From Ophiodon elongatus (Eukaryota; Chordata; Actinopteri; Perciformes; Hexagrammidae): a stretch of 64,000 nucleotides of DNA. The DNA lies in assembly GCA_016806645.1 (NCBI GenBank), contig JACSYO010002136.1, positions 1 to 64,000 on the forward strand, written 5' to 3'. This document shows positions 17,701 to 29,000 of this stretch, piece after piece. Both the position numbers and the translations under genes were made by a program. How positions within the stretch are numbered: position 1 is the first letter of the stretch; the number at the start of each line of letters is the position of its first letter. Below the pieces are notes generated by a model. That model was given only the letters and a program-made list of their open reading frames with translations, made no database searches and was not told where the DNA came from.

Positions 17701-20700
17701 TTTGCTGGTTTTGTTGTGTTCTCAGTGCTGGGATTCATGGCCTATGACATGGGCCTATCGATGGGTGAAGTTGCTTCTAGCGGTGAGTTCTTTCCTCCTC
17801 TTTCAGCATCTCCATCTTTCATTTGACTGCTTGCTTTGACAGGTGTTGTATTTATTTCCCATGCACTGTTGGGCTGCTATTAATACATATCTTTGAATCA
17901 TCAAATCTTCATATTTGACATGCTAGCAACAACACTTGTTTGGCATTTTGCTTAAAAAAATATCACATTGTTCAATCATCAAAATAGTTGCCAATTGCAT
18001 TGTGGCTCGACAGTAATTCTGGCAGTGGCAACAAAAACCAACAATGTCCACAAGATGGCATCTTAAGTTGACACACAGTTCAAAGATTTTTACTTGAATG
18101 TTTCCTTTTTTTGTGGCAGGCGGCATTCCCAAGGTTAGAAAATACTGAAGTCCATCTTCTTTTTAATCCTGTTTTGGAGAGCACTTTGCAAGAAAAGTTA
18201 TTCAGCTGAGGTTATTAATAGTTATGTTGAAATAAGGATTCCCAAACTGGGGATCTTTTCACAAGACAAATGTGAGGGCTCACAAGATGATTGAAGGGAT
18301 ACGAACACATATTTCTCTCGTGGAATTATGTTTATTTTCTTTTCTCTCACAGGTCATTATTTGGCTCAAAGGGACAGTGTGTAGGATTTCGGGGCACCAA
18401 TTGGTGTTGAAGCATACAGCACACTCTCATGTGTGGATTGATGCGTTCATGTGCTTTCTACAGGTCCGGGTCTGGTCTTTTTGGCATATCCAAGGGCTCT
18501 GTCCTTACTGCCTTTCTCATCCTTCTGGTCTGTGGTCTTCTTCCTCATGATCCTCTTCCTGGGCCTGGACAGTCAGGTATTGCATGTAATGCAGTGTTTC
18601 AGAATCATATTATATTCCCTTCTCGGCTTATCTGTTTCTGTCCCCACAGTTTGTGTGTGTGGAGAGCATGGCCACAGCCATCACTGACCTGTTCCCACGT
18701 CACCTGAGGAGGCGGGGCGGCAGAGAGGTGCTGACCCTGGTCATAGCTGTTGTCTGTTTTCTATTGGGGCTGCCGCTCATCACCGAGGTAAGCAGCAGAG
18801 AAACTTTTGATAATACTTTTTATTTAGCACAATTATCAGGTGATTTTTGTATTTTCGTACCAAATACCTTTAATATTATTTCTGTTTAGTGGTAATTGTC
18901 AAATATAAGCATGCTAGCATTCTAAACTAAGACCACGAACATAGTAAACATACCTTCTAAACATGAGCATGCTATCATCTAGCTCAAAGCTTTTGCACAG
19001 CTTCACGTAACAGCTAGTATGGCTGTAAACTCTTAGTCCTGTTAATTAACAAACAAACTCAAACAAAGCATAACCTTGCAGTTTTTGTTTTTTATCATCA
19101 ATTTTCAAAAAGTGGGCATGAGGCAATAGGGAATTGTGAAGTGTTGACAGAATATACACTATATGCTACACTTAATATCCTATTTACACGAGTAATTAAA
19201 TGGTTTGATTTCATGATGTACGACAAATATGGGAATGGTGTGCTTTGCTATTGGAGTCACTGACACACAGGAAATAGCTGAATTGGTAAAGATAAAGTCT
19301 GGACAGTCACAGCTTTTTCGTTCATGTGTTCTTCTGCTCATGTTTCAGGGAGGGATATTCCTCTTCCAGCTCATTGACAGCTATGGCATCAGTGGAGTCA
19401 GTCTCCTGTTTATAGCCTCTTTTGAGACTGTTGTCATTGGATGGGTGTATGGTAAGTCATGCCATTGGCCTGTAATGGCTACACTACATGATTTGTATTA
19501 TTGAACAGTCAACTGCTTCTGGGCTGTTTCTCAAAACACTCATTATTTACTCGCTTGAAAATATTTCTGAAGACCTAAATATGCCACCATAAGGAACTTC
19601 ATTGTATTTCTTTGGGCTCGTGCATTTCCGACAGCAGCATTTGTTCCGTCAGTGTAATCAACTTCCTGTATCTGTAAAACATCTGTAAGAAACCAGCATC
19701 TGATATCCACAGTTTTATTAAAAGAGCCCTACTAATGAAAAATGATTGGGTCAATATGTCCAAATACCTGCAAAGCTAGTATTAGCATTTCTGTCAGACA
19801 CAACTTTTAGTGAACTGAAATACTGAATTTAATATTAGAGAATACATGGCATGAAACTATTCATGTCTCCCGTAATAAATGAAGCCATACAACAGTTACC
19901 ATCAAAAACAAGAATATTGAGGTTAAAAAGGTACATGTGATGACTTGTTTCTATTGGCAGCATTTGTGTGTGACTTTCTTCTCACTCCGACATTGCCCTC
20001 TGGCAATTTATTACATTCACAATGCCACAACAGCTGAAAATCACAAACTAATTTTGGACCACAACATTTAGCAATTAACAGATATGTTTTCTTCACAATA
20101 GACATTACAACTTCACAGAGACTCTTATTCTTGTTTTCTTCTATTTTAGTTTGACACAAGCATACTCTATTACAGTGGTCCAACTGAACACCCAGCTACA
20201 TTATTGTTATAGTACAGAGAATAATCAGAACATGAGACATTTAATAATGTGTTTTCATAATCACCTTTGATTTAACAACTCAGCTAATGGATGACACAAA
20301 CAGTATCTCAGTGGTTGTTTGTCGAGTTAATCTTAGACCAGAAGGACGAGTGCTCCATCTACTGGACTGAAACCAAAAGCATCACCTGAAACGATCTGAA
20401 ACAGGTCTTTTCTTTTCTGAATGTTCAGTTCCCGTGTCTTGCTGCCATTTTTCCTCCCTATCTACTTAAATACAACATTTAATTAATGTTACAATGGTCA
20501 TCTCTTTTCCTCAAACGTGTCAGGATCTGTCCATTGCCTACACCACAAATATTAATCTTCCTTCTCCATATCCCCGTCTTCCTCTGCCATCATTCTGGAT
20601 AAATCTTCTGAGCTCCCACCACTTCCCACACCTTCATTATCGGCCGTATTACTGGCTAAATTACGACATGTGGGTGGAGAATTCGTCTCTTCTCATATTG

Positions 20701-23013
20701 GTATTTACATCTCATCACTACGAGCATCTGTATTGCAGACTTTTCTCAAAACAAGCAGTTTTCTTTCAAGAAACTGAAGGCATATTCCTCAGTGCTTTCA
20801 CAAACATTCTGACCATGTTTGTGGTTTATATACAGTATTCAATTTCTGTGACCCTGAAATGTGCATTTCCTTTCCAAAAACTCTTTGGAATAAGGGTCAG
20901 CTGCACATCTTCTACTGCGAACTGATGCAGAGTGAGATATCGATCCGTTTCTGCAGCTGCTTCCTCGTCCCCGCTTTGAGTTGTTCAGCCATTCGTTGGG
21001 CCTCTCTGCCTCTTCTGACTGAGTCTGTGTTAAGTGTGCACAAACTTCCTCACCCAAATTTAAATGAGCCACTTTCCTCCTCCGCGTAGATGCATTTAGT
21101 TTGATTGCTGTATTATTTGTGGACGTTGCTCCATCAGCCAGGTCATGCACCTCACCAATCTCATATCAGTTGCCTTCTGTTTTTTTTTGTCTCCTCCTCT
21201 CTTTGGTAGTGAAGTAGAAGTAGCATAAAATGGAAATACCCAAGTGTTTAAAAAAAAATGGACAGGTTCTTTTCACTACTGGTCAAACAAACAAACAATA
21301 TAGAGTCAACAAAAAAAATACCACAAAGCTTAGGCTTCAACACCTCATTGGGTTTTTAGTTTCTTGTAAAAGCAAAACCTTTTTATGCCCTTTGATTGAC
21401 TAGCACCTCCCGTCCATGACTTTGCAGGTGCAGACCGTTTCTATGACAACATTGAGGACATGATTGGGTACCCACCATTTCCCGTGCTGAAGTACTGCTG
21501 GATGTTCATCACGCCGCTCATTTGTGGGGTGAGATACTCACACCTGTGTCACATCTCTCTCACTTTGTGTCTCTGCGTTAATGTCGGATTCCTCTCATGT
21601 TTTCAAATGTATTTATGAATTTCTACCTTTTATATTGCTTCAGAACACAAATCTTTAGCTGCCTCTTATCTTTGTTACTTCTTGTTGCCTCTCTCTCCTG
21701 GCCTTTCTATCTTTGCTGAGTGTTTCACATATTTCATTTTGCCACATCAGTATATTCTGCTCACGTAGAGAAGAGGTGAGACTGCTGCTTTTACCTGAAA
21801 AGGTTGACTCATCTGTTTTTAAAACACACTTTACTGCATGATCGGTACAAGATCAGAAAGTACAGCGGACATATTCATTCTTAACGGGAATCAGTCGTCA
21901 GTTAAAGGAGCATACTGGTGTTTTTGTATTTTTTAAGCCGCACATATCACTTACAATTTAGGACACATAACTGCTGACCACCTTTTGCATCACAGTTCAC
22001 TGTAGAAGGTACGGATGATTTTGAAACTCCCTCTCTGATGTTCAACACTTAATGTTGCATTTATTTTGCAGGTTTAAATGTTCCACAAAATCATTTTGAT
22101 ACATAATCTTGTCAGTTTTTTACATTAGCCAATTTGCTCTTTCCATTTTATGCCCACTGTTTGTTTTCCATCATTTGGGGAACTGATTGCCGCACAACAT
22201 TTAAAATATGGAAAAACACGGGCACTGTCCTGAAACTAACACCACCTGTGAAGTTTAGAGAAAGTTATGTAATATATCAAGTTATATAATGATTATTGAA
22301 CTATTAGCAGAAGCTACACCTTTGCAAATTGGAGAATAGTTCAGTAATTGCGTGCCCCTATTTACCTGATTGAAATTTTTTTTGAACTGTATAATTTCTT
22401 CACCATTTGATTTAGAGAGAAGTAGATTGTATTCACTTACTATAGCCATTTTCATTCCACTTCTTTCTCTTGGTTATGATTTGTTTCTCTAGCACAACAA
22501 AGCACACCACTACACTTGTTTTACAGCTAAGCCTTTTTACTTCTTGTCCCCTAGGTTACAATACTGTATGAACTGGGGAAGTCGCATGAGCTCATCGTGT
22601 ACGGTCATGTGATCGGCGCCAAGGGCAGCATTTTGGGCTCGCTCCTCATCATCACTCCACTGATGTGCATCCCAGTATTTATTTTTGTCGCACTGTACAA
22701 GGTGGGTGGATTTGTAAAAGTAGCATTTGGTCAATTTCAAATATAATTTCTTTCTTTTTTTCCCCTCAGATTGTTATGCTGTGATAGGTGTTTGACTGTG
22801 TTTCATAACATTGTGTTTCAATTGCATTTCTCTCCTAAAAATCAGAATGCCAATAACATGACCACACCATCGAGTGATCTGCGTCAGGCTCGACCACACA
22901 AGCCAATTCTCACACTGTGTAAATGCGTCATCTTCAAGGCACAGGTGCAGCCAAACAGACATGTGGAGGAAAACAAGGAGGCTACGATGATGGGGGAACC
23001 CAGCGTGGTTTGA
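12174..23013 (+). CDS. BGT1/GAT-2-like Na+/Cl- coupled transporter (SLC6A12/13-like), 5' end missing
   Basis: Fourteen exons encode about 569 residues of an SLC6 transporter, a plasma-membrane importer of GABA, betaine or taurine-type substrates. The exon for the N-terminus and TM1 is not in the window; the first exon here starts in phase 1 inside the usual NGGG junction. TM6 has the SYAVCQG pattern close to BGT1 (SFAICQG). Residues known in GAT-1 for sodium and chloride are kept: TQxxFS in TM6, LNSATS in TM7, LGLDSQ in TM8. Paired cysteines flank WNT in loop 2. Oddities: loop 2 is about 25 residues longer than in relatives and split by an extra intron, one intron is GC-AG, and the TM11-12 exon has lost the usual P-x-W-G and ALSSM motifs. 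The C-terminus S-V-V fits a class I PDZ ligand. Substrate cannot be told without TM1. Confidence 0.9.
12616..12756 (+). CDS. BGT1-like exon: TM3 and start of loop 2
   Basis: Acceptor TCCTGCAG, donor GTGAGT. Contains NIYYIVVLAWAIFYL, with the TM3 tyrosine that contacts substrate in GAT-1, and PWSTCDNSWNT with the first loop-2 cysteine. Confidence 0.92.
12933..13050 (+). CDS. BGT1-like exon: extended extracellular loop 2
   Basis: Acceptor CTCTTAG, donor GTAAGT. Completes WNTE-LC and adds a long loop segment with two N-glycosylation sequons (NWS, NIS). Relatives need far fewer residues here. A decayed copy of the start of this exon lies at 14868-14918. Confidence 0.85.
13353..13406 (+). CDS. 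BGT1-like exon: end of loop 2
   Basis: Acceptor ATTTTCAG, donor GTGAGA. Eighteen codons, YETEPYTIGKSPEEEFW plus a split codon. The family's usual FWE is FWL here. An exon break at this place is not present in the neighbouring GAT-1-like gene. Confidence 0.82.
13414..13483. repeat. (CA)n microsatellite
   Basis: Begins eight bases after the preceding exon end. The loop frame must splice out here, because open frames through it are simple repeat. Confidence 0.95.
13625..13735. repeat. (TC)n/(TATC)n compound microsatellite
   Basis: TC run passing into TATATC and TATAGA words with local palindromes. Confidence 0.9.
13750..13965. repeat. Interspersed fish repeat
   Basis: The stretch around GTTCATCCGATGGACTTCAC, followed by GAGGACCCAAGGAAGCAC and AAGCTGCAAGCAGCAACACC, looks to me like a common dispersed percomorph repeat, from memory. 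Short open frames inside it are not supported as genes. Confidence 0.45.
14380..14509 (+). CDS. BGT1-like exon: TM4, GC donor
   Basis: Acceptor TCCCCACAG. Encodes NRVLRLSDD, then the TM4 stretch LAVCLLLAWIICYFCIFKG and IKWTGK. The donor after GGGAAAG is GCGAGT, a GC-AG intron; the neighbour gene has GT at the equivalent place. Confidence 0.9.
14690..14749. repeat. (CA)n microsatellite
   Basis: CA run just upstream of the decayed duplicate of the loop-2 exon. The original exon likewise has a CA run close by on its 3' side. Confidence 0.95.
14803..14918 (+). pseudogene. Decayed duplicate of the loop-2 exon and its acceptor
   Basis: Aligns with 12868-12985: both carry an ACATTTT start, an ATCTCTCTTTCCTCAA pyrimidine tract, an acceptor and then GAATT, with TTTGC.AACC.TCATTTAT further on. 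The copy would encode a CFTIFANPHLF-like piece before losing similarity and reaching stops. It lies after the TM4 exon, so it cannot supply loop 2 in order. Confidence 0.75.
15170..15430. repeat. Interspersed fish repeat (AAAACAGAGCTAAAAGAGAGTG type)
   Basis: Words such as GAGCTAAGAGCC and CAGAGCTAAAAGAGAGTGAA resemble, from memory, a dispersed teleost repeat. Related text recurs at 60780-61040, and the start-like phrase GGGACAGTGTGTAGGATTTC is at about 18371-18390. Confidence 0.4.
15600..15734 (+). CDS. BGT1-like exon: TM5
   Basis: Acceptor TGTTTGCAG, donor GTGAGA, 45 codons in phase 0. Encodes VVYFTATFPYLMLFILFIRG and the VTLPGAGDG loop. Confidence 0.93.
17460..17563 (+). CDS. BGT1-like exon: TM6
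   Basis: Acceptor CGCTCTAG, donor GTCGGT. VWHDALTQVLFSYAVCQG covers the unwound TM6. Gln and Ser of the chloride and sodium sites are present. DAL replaces the usual DAG/DAA. Confidence 0.92.
17658..17782 (+). CDS. BGT1-like exon: TM7
   Basis: Acceptor TGTTGTAG, donor GTGAGT. RDCLALCCLNSATSIFAG, with Asn and Ser of the sodium/chloride sites, then FVVFSVLGFMAY. Confidence 0.93.
18464..18576 (+). CDS. BGT1-like exon: loop 4 and TM8
   Basis: Acceptor TTCTACAG, donor GTATTG. GPGLVFLAYPRALSLLP, then FFLMILFLGLDSQ, which holds the Na2-site Asp-Ser pair. Confidence 0.93.
18650..18787 (+). CDS. BGT1-like exon: TM9
   Basis: Acceptor TCCCCACAG, donor GTAAGC. FVCVESMATAITDLFPRHLR matches the BGT1 pattern (VCVE...FPRQLR), followed by TM9 and LITE. 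Confidence 0.93.
18890..18990. repeat. Fragment of a GCATGCTAGCAT-type fish repeat
   Basis: Shares the ATGCTA / AACATGAGCATGC word style with 59095-59460. Confidence 0.35.
19349..19451 (+). CDS. BGT1-like exon: TM10
   Basis: Acceptor TGTTTCAG, donor GTAAGT. GGIFLFQLIDSYGISGVSL, then FETVVIGWVYG. Confidence 0.92.
21428..21528 (+). CDS. BGT1-like exon: start of TM11
   Basis: Acceptor TTTGCAG, donor GTGAGA. ADRFYDNIEDMIGYPPFP is near-identical to the family consensus and is followed by WMFITPLICG. This is the last well-conserved exon. Confidence 0.92.
22555..22701 (+). CDS. BGT1-like exon: divergent TM11-TM12
   Basis: Acceptor CCCCTAG, donor GTGGGT, 49 codons in phase 0. It keeps the family length, but only short matches remain (LGK, MCIPVF). 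The Y-P-x-W-G and GWxxALSSM motifs of relatives are absent. Splice sites and phase are intact, so it is probably translated. Confidence 0.8.
22846..23013 (+). CDS. BGT1-like exon: C-terminus
   Basis: Acceptor AAAATCAG. NANNMTTPSSDLRQARPHKP recalls the TTPSTDL start of the GAT-2/BGT1 tail. The tail ends GEPSVV and TGA. Ser at -2 and Val at 0 fit a class I PDZ ligand, as do the THL/THF ends of mammalian BGT1 and GAT-2. Confidence 0.88.
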   Translation, partial: NANNMTTPSSDLRQARPHKPILTLCKCVIFKAQVQPNRHVEENKEATMMGEPSVV

Positions 23014-26000
23014 TGGCAGCACGTTATGGTGCGTAGATGTCATCATTGAATGGTTCAAATCTGTGACAACAAAACCACAATTTTACAATCATGTGCAAAC
23101 TTTTTATACGTGTTTACACATTATTCAAGAGTATTCAGGGACAGTTGTATTTTGTTATGTTGTGTATTATATTAGTCTTTACCTTTTTTTAAAAAAAAAA
23201 AAAAAAAAAAGAAAAGAAAATTATAATGGAAAAGTCCCATACAATGTACATTTTTCTAAACTATAATCCTATACTGTAAGTGGCTTAAAAAAACTACTTC
23301 ACCGACAAAGCCTTTCACTCCTGTAATACTCACAATGGCCAGTTAAAAATCTAAATCTGATGCAGCAAAACCAGAGATTTCGTCTTTTTTTTATTCCAGT
23401 CATTCTTCATCCTCATTAAAACCTGGTGCCTTCATTGTCGCAGATTTGGATGTGATATGCTAGTAAAGGCTAATGTAGCTTTGAGCTGCCAAGTGACATC
23501 ACTTGAGGAAAGTCATCAGAAGCCTTTAAACAACTTTGTTCTCATAGACAATAGTACTCCCAAAGACCCTTTAACCAACTTTATTAATGTGTAAAAAAGA
23601 TGTATTGCCCCTTAAAAACATGCATCTGGAGCATTTGAGTTATTACCATGTTTCACCCACAATTGCAAATTGTAGTAGCTGCTTGTCATCAAATGTATAA
23701 TGCAGTCAAAACTGTTACATCCTACAATGTTGATCCTAATCAATGGAAAATCTGATCATGCGTTGCTGAATTTGTCGTTTTACTGCAATGGTGCTATCAT
23801 GTCCATTGAGTGTTTGTACAAGTTTACTTTTTTTTTCATGGATATATCTATCAATTCATGATATATGTTACAATAGTGACTAACCTCATTAATCTCATTA
23901 AACATATCCCTATGCTTAATATCCTGGTACCGTGTGTCTCTTTTCATTCTGTCCATATTGAATGACTATCGTGTTATATTTTTATGTAACAAGAAAACAA
24001 AAAATATTACACAGGACTGTGTCTTTCTCCCTCCTTTTTGTCATACATGCTAAAAATTCAATAACTTGTCGCTGTGTGTACGTGTATCTTTACAGTATGT
24101 GTAATTGCTGAACATGAACTTGCTCCATCATAACGCCAAGTTCAGTCATCTGTGTGATCTAAACCGGCATTCAATTAACAGACAATTCCGGTCAATTGCC
24201 TCCGACCTCAACACCCCTTGACTGCCTCCAGACTGCCCCGACGACAGCGAATGACCCTCAGTCCTGAAAAAATGTGTCCCCGGAAACTTAAAAGCCAATC
24301 ATTGGGTCAAGTGTGTTTTAAAATTGGTATTGGTTTACTTTTGTCTCCTTAAGATACAAATCAACAAATTGAAGCTGTCAGATGTTCTTCAAGTGACAGA
24401 AAACAGCGGAAGGGAAAGGTCGTGACCCCATTTTGTCCATTGATGGCGCTGTGCTCTTATTAGAAGCTGCAGGTTGCCCGAGGGTGGATATATATAGGTT
24501 CACAAGTGGTATTTACAATTGGAGCATCTACTTATCGATCTTTACATAACTATTAAACCAGCTGCAGCAGAGAGCCAGAATGGAAAGCCTTGAACAAATT
24601 ACGTGGGTGCCAACAACTGAATATATGTCATACAAATACAGAACAGTGAGTAAATTAGGACAGTGGGACATTATTAGCTTTCATGGAAACAGCAATAAAA
24701 TGAGACTAGTCTTTATTTTTATATGAAGGGGGAAAAAAAAGTGATGAATAAATAAATATAGATTTTTTTAAGCAAATCCATTTTCTTACCTTCTTTACTT
24801 TTGCAGCCATGTGTAGCTGGTACTGCAGCTACATAATATCAAAAAACAAAAACAGAAAATAACAAAGTGTGAATTAAAGATCAAATTTAGAAATGTAAAA
24901 CATTTGCAGTGTGTCAACCACTTGGGATGTTTGGGCTGAAATCACCTGGATGATCTGAACATAATGGAATATTACATTGAGTTAATTCTGCTGCACCAAG
25001 ACTACCTCAGACTAAAAGAAGATGTAAAAAATGAGAATATTTTTCAATACTAGAGAGACATTCCTTCTACAAAGTTAAATGGGGGAGGATTACATGGTTT
25101 GAATCCACAATATGATGGGAACTGATAAATAGGGAGCCCCAAGTTACAAAGTATATTCCTTGAAAATGCCCAATAACTGCAAGCCTGAGAGACAGCGGTT
25201 ATAGCTTTTAAATCAACTACTGTATTTCTTTGTATTATTTTTATATTATTACCTTGTCGTGAGCATGGAGGGCAGTAATCAGGGAGATTGGGCTCACCTG
25301 GACTCGTTCTAAACCGGTTGCGGCTTGGTTTGGTTTCATTTCCTTTGCTTCAAGTTATTGTTTAGTTTTTGTTCAGTAAAATAAAAATCCTTCAAGTTAC
25401 AACGCATGTATGTCGCCCTCTTGGTCCAAGTTAGATTCTGGCTGTGACGACATTCACTAGCTCCACTGCTGATGAACGCATGGAAGTAGGAAGAGAATGA
25501 AGAGCACACCTCAACGAAATGAATCACTATACTCTCCCCTAAATTTGTTTCCTCTAAATAGCAGACTGTTTCGGTTTACCCTGGTTATCGAGTCAGTGAC
25601 TACATCAAACATCAAAATAAAATGTCCAACAGAACAAATCTCTTCAAGGCGCTCGGCTCAGAAAACCCAGAGCTGGAGTTTAGATCCATTATCAGAACCA
25701 AAAGACACTTCATTTTTTGAGGATATTTCGAGTCCCTGCCTTTGTATCTCTGTCAAATATTCAATCCTATGTTTGCAAATGTAATAGTGCAAATATAACA
25801 CCTTTATATAAAAAAATACGTTAGTCATGAAATAAAATACTCGATGGAAATATGTCATTTATGTTTGTTTTGTGTATTCATTTGAGGAAGGTTACAGTGT
25901 CCTTGTCTGTCCATACATACAGTATGTATGTATGTACATATATACAGTCATGTTTTGTCTGATACAATTTCTTGTCTTGTCACATGCTTCATCTCTGGAA

Positions 26001-29000
26001 TGTAATTTTAGGTATTTCATTTTTGATTGCACTTTATCGATACACCAACTGTTTATCTCATCAATATTCCAACTTTTCAGACTTCAAGCATTCGACTTGT
26101 GTGGAACATTTCTCACTGAAGACATGTCGGTGAATGACATTGCCGGTCGGACATGCATCATTCTGTGTTGCATTTATGGCCATCGAGCGCCTTCCCATAC
26201 ACCACCATCAATGTTTAATGAAGCTCTTGATTGTGTGCTGCACGCAGCAACAATTCCCACAGGGCAAGAGGTGAGAACAGTAAGAAAAAATGTCTGACCT
26301 TATCTTTCAGTCAACTACTAAGATGAAGGCAACACTGAACGCATCACAGTAACAGATTGTACAAGTTCACATAACGCAGATTGTGTTTCTGCTCGATTGC
26401 TTCTTCAGGGCTTTTTAGGTGACATATTAAGGACAATGACTTTGCGTTTAACGAGGTCACAAGGATTTGATACACATGGGATGATAAAACATGATGCAGG
26501 GTTAAAGGAAGGATCGCAGCATGAAATGGAGAATGAGGTGGTTGATAGATCTCCAGGGAGAAATAGTTCCCTCTGCAGTGACGCCAATGAAACTCTACCG
26601 GACTGATGTATCAGGCAGACTGTAAATGAAGACATTTCAATGCCCCCTGTCAGTTCCTTTATCTCGTTCATTTTTTTTATTCCATCTCCAGGGATGGAAC
26701 AATCTTTCTCTGCATTTTTTTCAGTTTCTTTGTATCTTTTCATCCCATATTCCTCTTATCTACCCAGCTTCTATGCTGCGACATATCAACTTTTCCCATT
26801 TGTCTCTCACTACCTTTCTCTTCTGTCTCTGACTCTATCTCTACTTCTTTGCTCGTTATTTGCCGTGCTTTATCTGCCCCGTGCCTCCCTCATCATCTTT
26901 CATCTTTTCACTTTTTCTCTCTCATTAACACAATCATGCTCTCCCTCTCTCTGTTGTGTGCCTTGCCTCACGTTTGTCCTTAACCTGTGGAAATGTATGC
27001 AGTATGCCTTGTCCTACGCAATGCATTACAGGATGATGTTGGCAATATTAGCCTCTTATCTACGCATTCAAATTGCCTCTGGGTGTTCCTTGCTTTATAA
27101 TAACCACCGCATTGATTCACAGACCACGGCACGTGCTGTGAATTAAAGGCAGCTCTCTAGGAGGCCTCAGAGGCAGCAGTTTATTTTCTAAACGGCTGCC
27201 CATTTCTGTTATCGAAGGATATTTTGTTCACATGAATAAACTGAATTCTAAAAGAAGGCAAATCTGATATTTTTTTTGTGTGCTGACTCAAGTTATAATG
27301 CTTGAAATTATTACAAATTGCACTTTTGATTGACCAAAATATTTCGGTCTGTATAGACTCTTTTCATCCCTACGTTCCCTTAACTCTTTGTTCTCTCAGA
27401 CTTCTGTTCCTTCAGTCCTAACCCCCTGAAACACTAACACCAGCATGCAACAAAACATCTAGATTTGCTGAATCATTCATTGTATGTGTCACAATGCAGT
27501 GCAGCTCTCTAACTAATGTAATGAGGGAAATGAATCAAATATGTAGAACAGTGAGGAAGTCAAGGCTAGATATTTTATGCAATTCCATTAACATTTAACA
27601 TCAACATCAACTTCCAGCATTTATGTGTTGTTTAAAAATATATAATCTGTTGAATACAATAAATCTATAGCAACATTATTATTCAAAACATTGGTCCAAA
27701 GAAATATTGAGAATTCACGATTAACATTTTTTCTAAATCGGCACACATGATTTACTTTCAATATTGTAAATTATCCAGCATTCTGTTTTTTTTGAGAAAT
27801 TGTTTGGATGTTGCTACAGGCACTCATTAGGCTGTGACAGGACCAGAGCTCATGCATACAAATGACTGTGCTGCTGAAGTTTACCTATATGGACATGCAG
27901 ACTCAGCAAATCTCAGAAGTATCCATTCCAAAGTTTCCATCGCAAAGTAAAGTAAGTAAAATACCACAATGGATATAACAGGGCCTTTACACAACATACC
28001 ACACCTCCTAAAAGCAGCAACAGGCTCATATGCTGTAAATGCAATGTTGAAATATGTGATCATAAGAACAGTAACATTATGTCAAGGTGGAGCAATTGTG
28101 TGTCTCCAGGTGTATCTTTTCTATTTCACACTACATTTGTATTTAGTCTTTCCGCCTTAACTGCTCTATATTAAGAAACCTGCGGGACACATACATCTGC
28201 AACAAAGAAGATCTTAAATTCTGACTGTGTTTTGGGAAGGCCAACAGGTAACACTGCAGGAATTTAATGCTGTTAAAGAGGACTTTGGCCAGAGTATAAT
28301 ATCAGAGAAATGTTTAGCTTTTTATCACCACATTTCCTCCCTGACTCTCTCCTAACTTACTCTCCGCCTTAATCTTCATTCTGTGTTATTTTTTTAACAT
28401 AAATCTTCTAAGGAGGAAATATGACCAATCCAGTTCTGACATAATCTTCTAATCTTTGACAAACTTTAAATTTATCTTGAAGACAGTATGTGTCTCTGTT
28501 ATTCTGCCTCTGTCACCTATAATCGCTCCCTATTATTCTTGGCTGTGGATGCTCAGGAATCATAATTAGGCTGCATTGATTGTGGGACGCTGTACACAGA
28601 TTGATGAAAACCAGCTTTGACAACTCCAATCCAGCCAGATATCATCATTTGGGTCTACATGGACAATACACCTCACCAGAGATCAGACTGAATCCGTTCT
28701 TGATAGAAGCGGCTTGCTACGGGTGTAATTAAGTTTCTAATATGATTAAATCTCTCACATTTGAAACCCAGTATCTACCAACTGTCCCCACTCACCGGCA
28801 CAGCAATGGGCATTGGGTACAGGGCTGCCAATGGCATTGTGGGAATATTCCTTAGTCTTTCTAATTGGCTGGAGCAGTTATTAATGTGAGGAGGTTACCT
28901 GCCAGGACAAACAAGAGAGGATCATGCCTCATATCTCATTCCATTAATATTAATAAAGACATTGTTTTAATGTCACTAGAGTAATTAAAAAGACAATAAA

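Noticed and set aside
26405..27146. Overlapping frames of 112 and 168 codons on opposite strands
   Set aside because: Low-complexity pyrimidine-rich sequence; no exon-like boundaries or recognisable motif.
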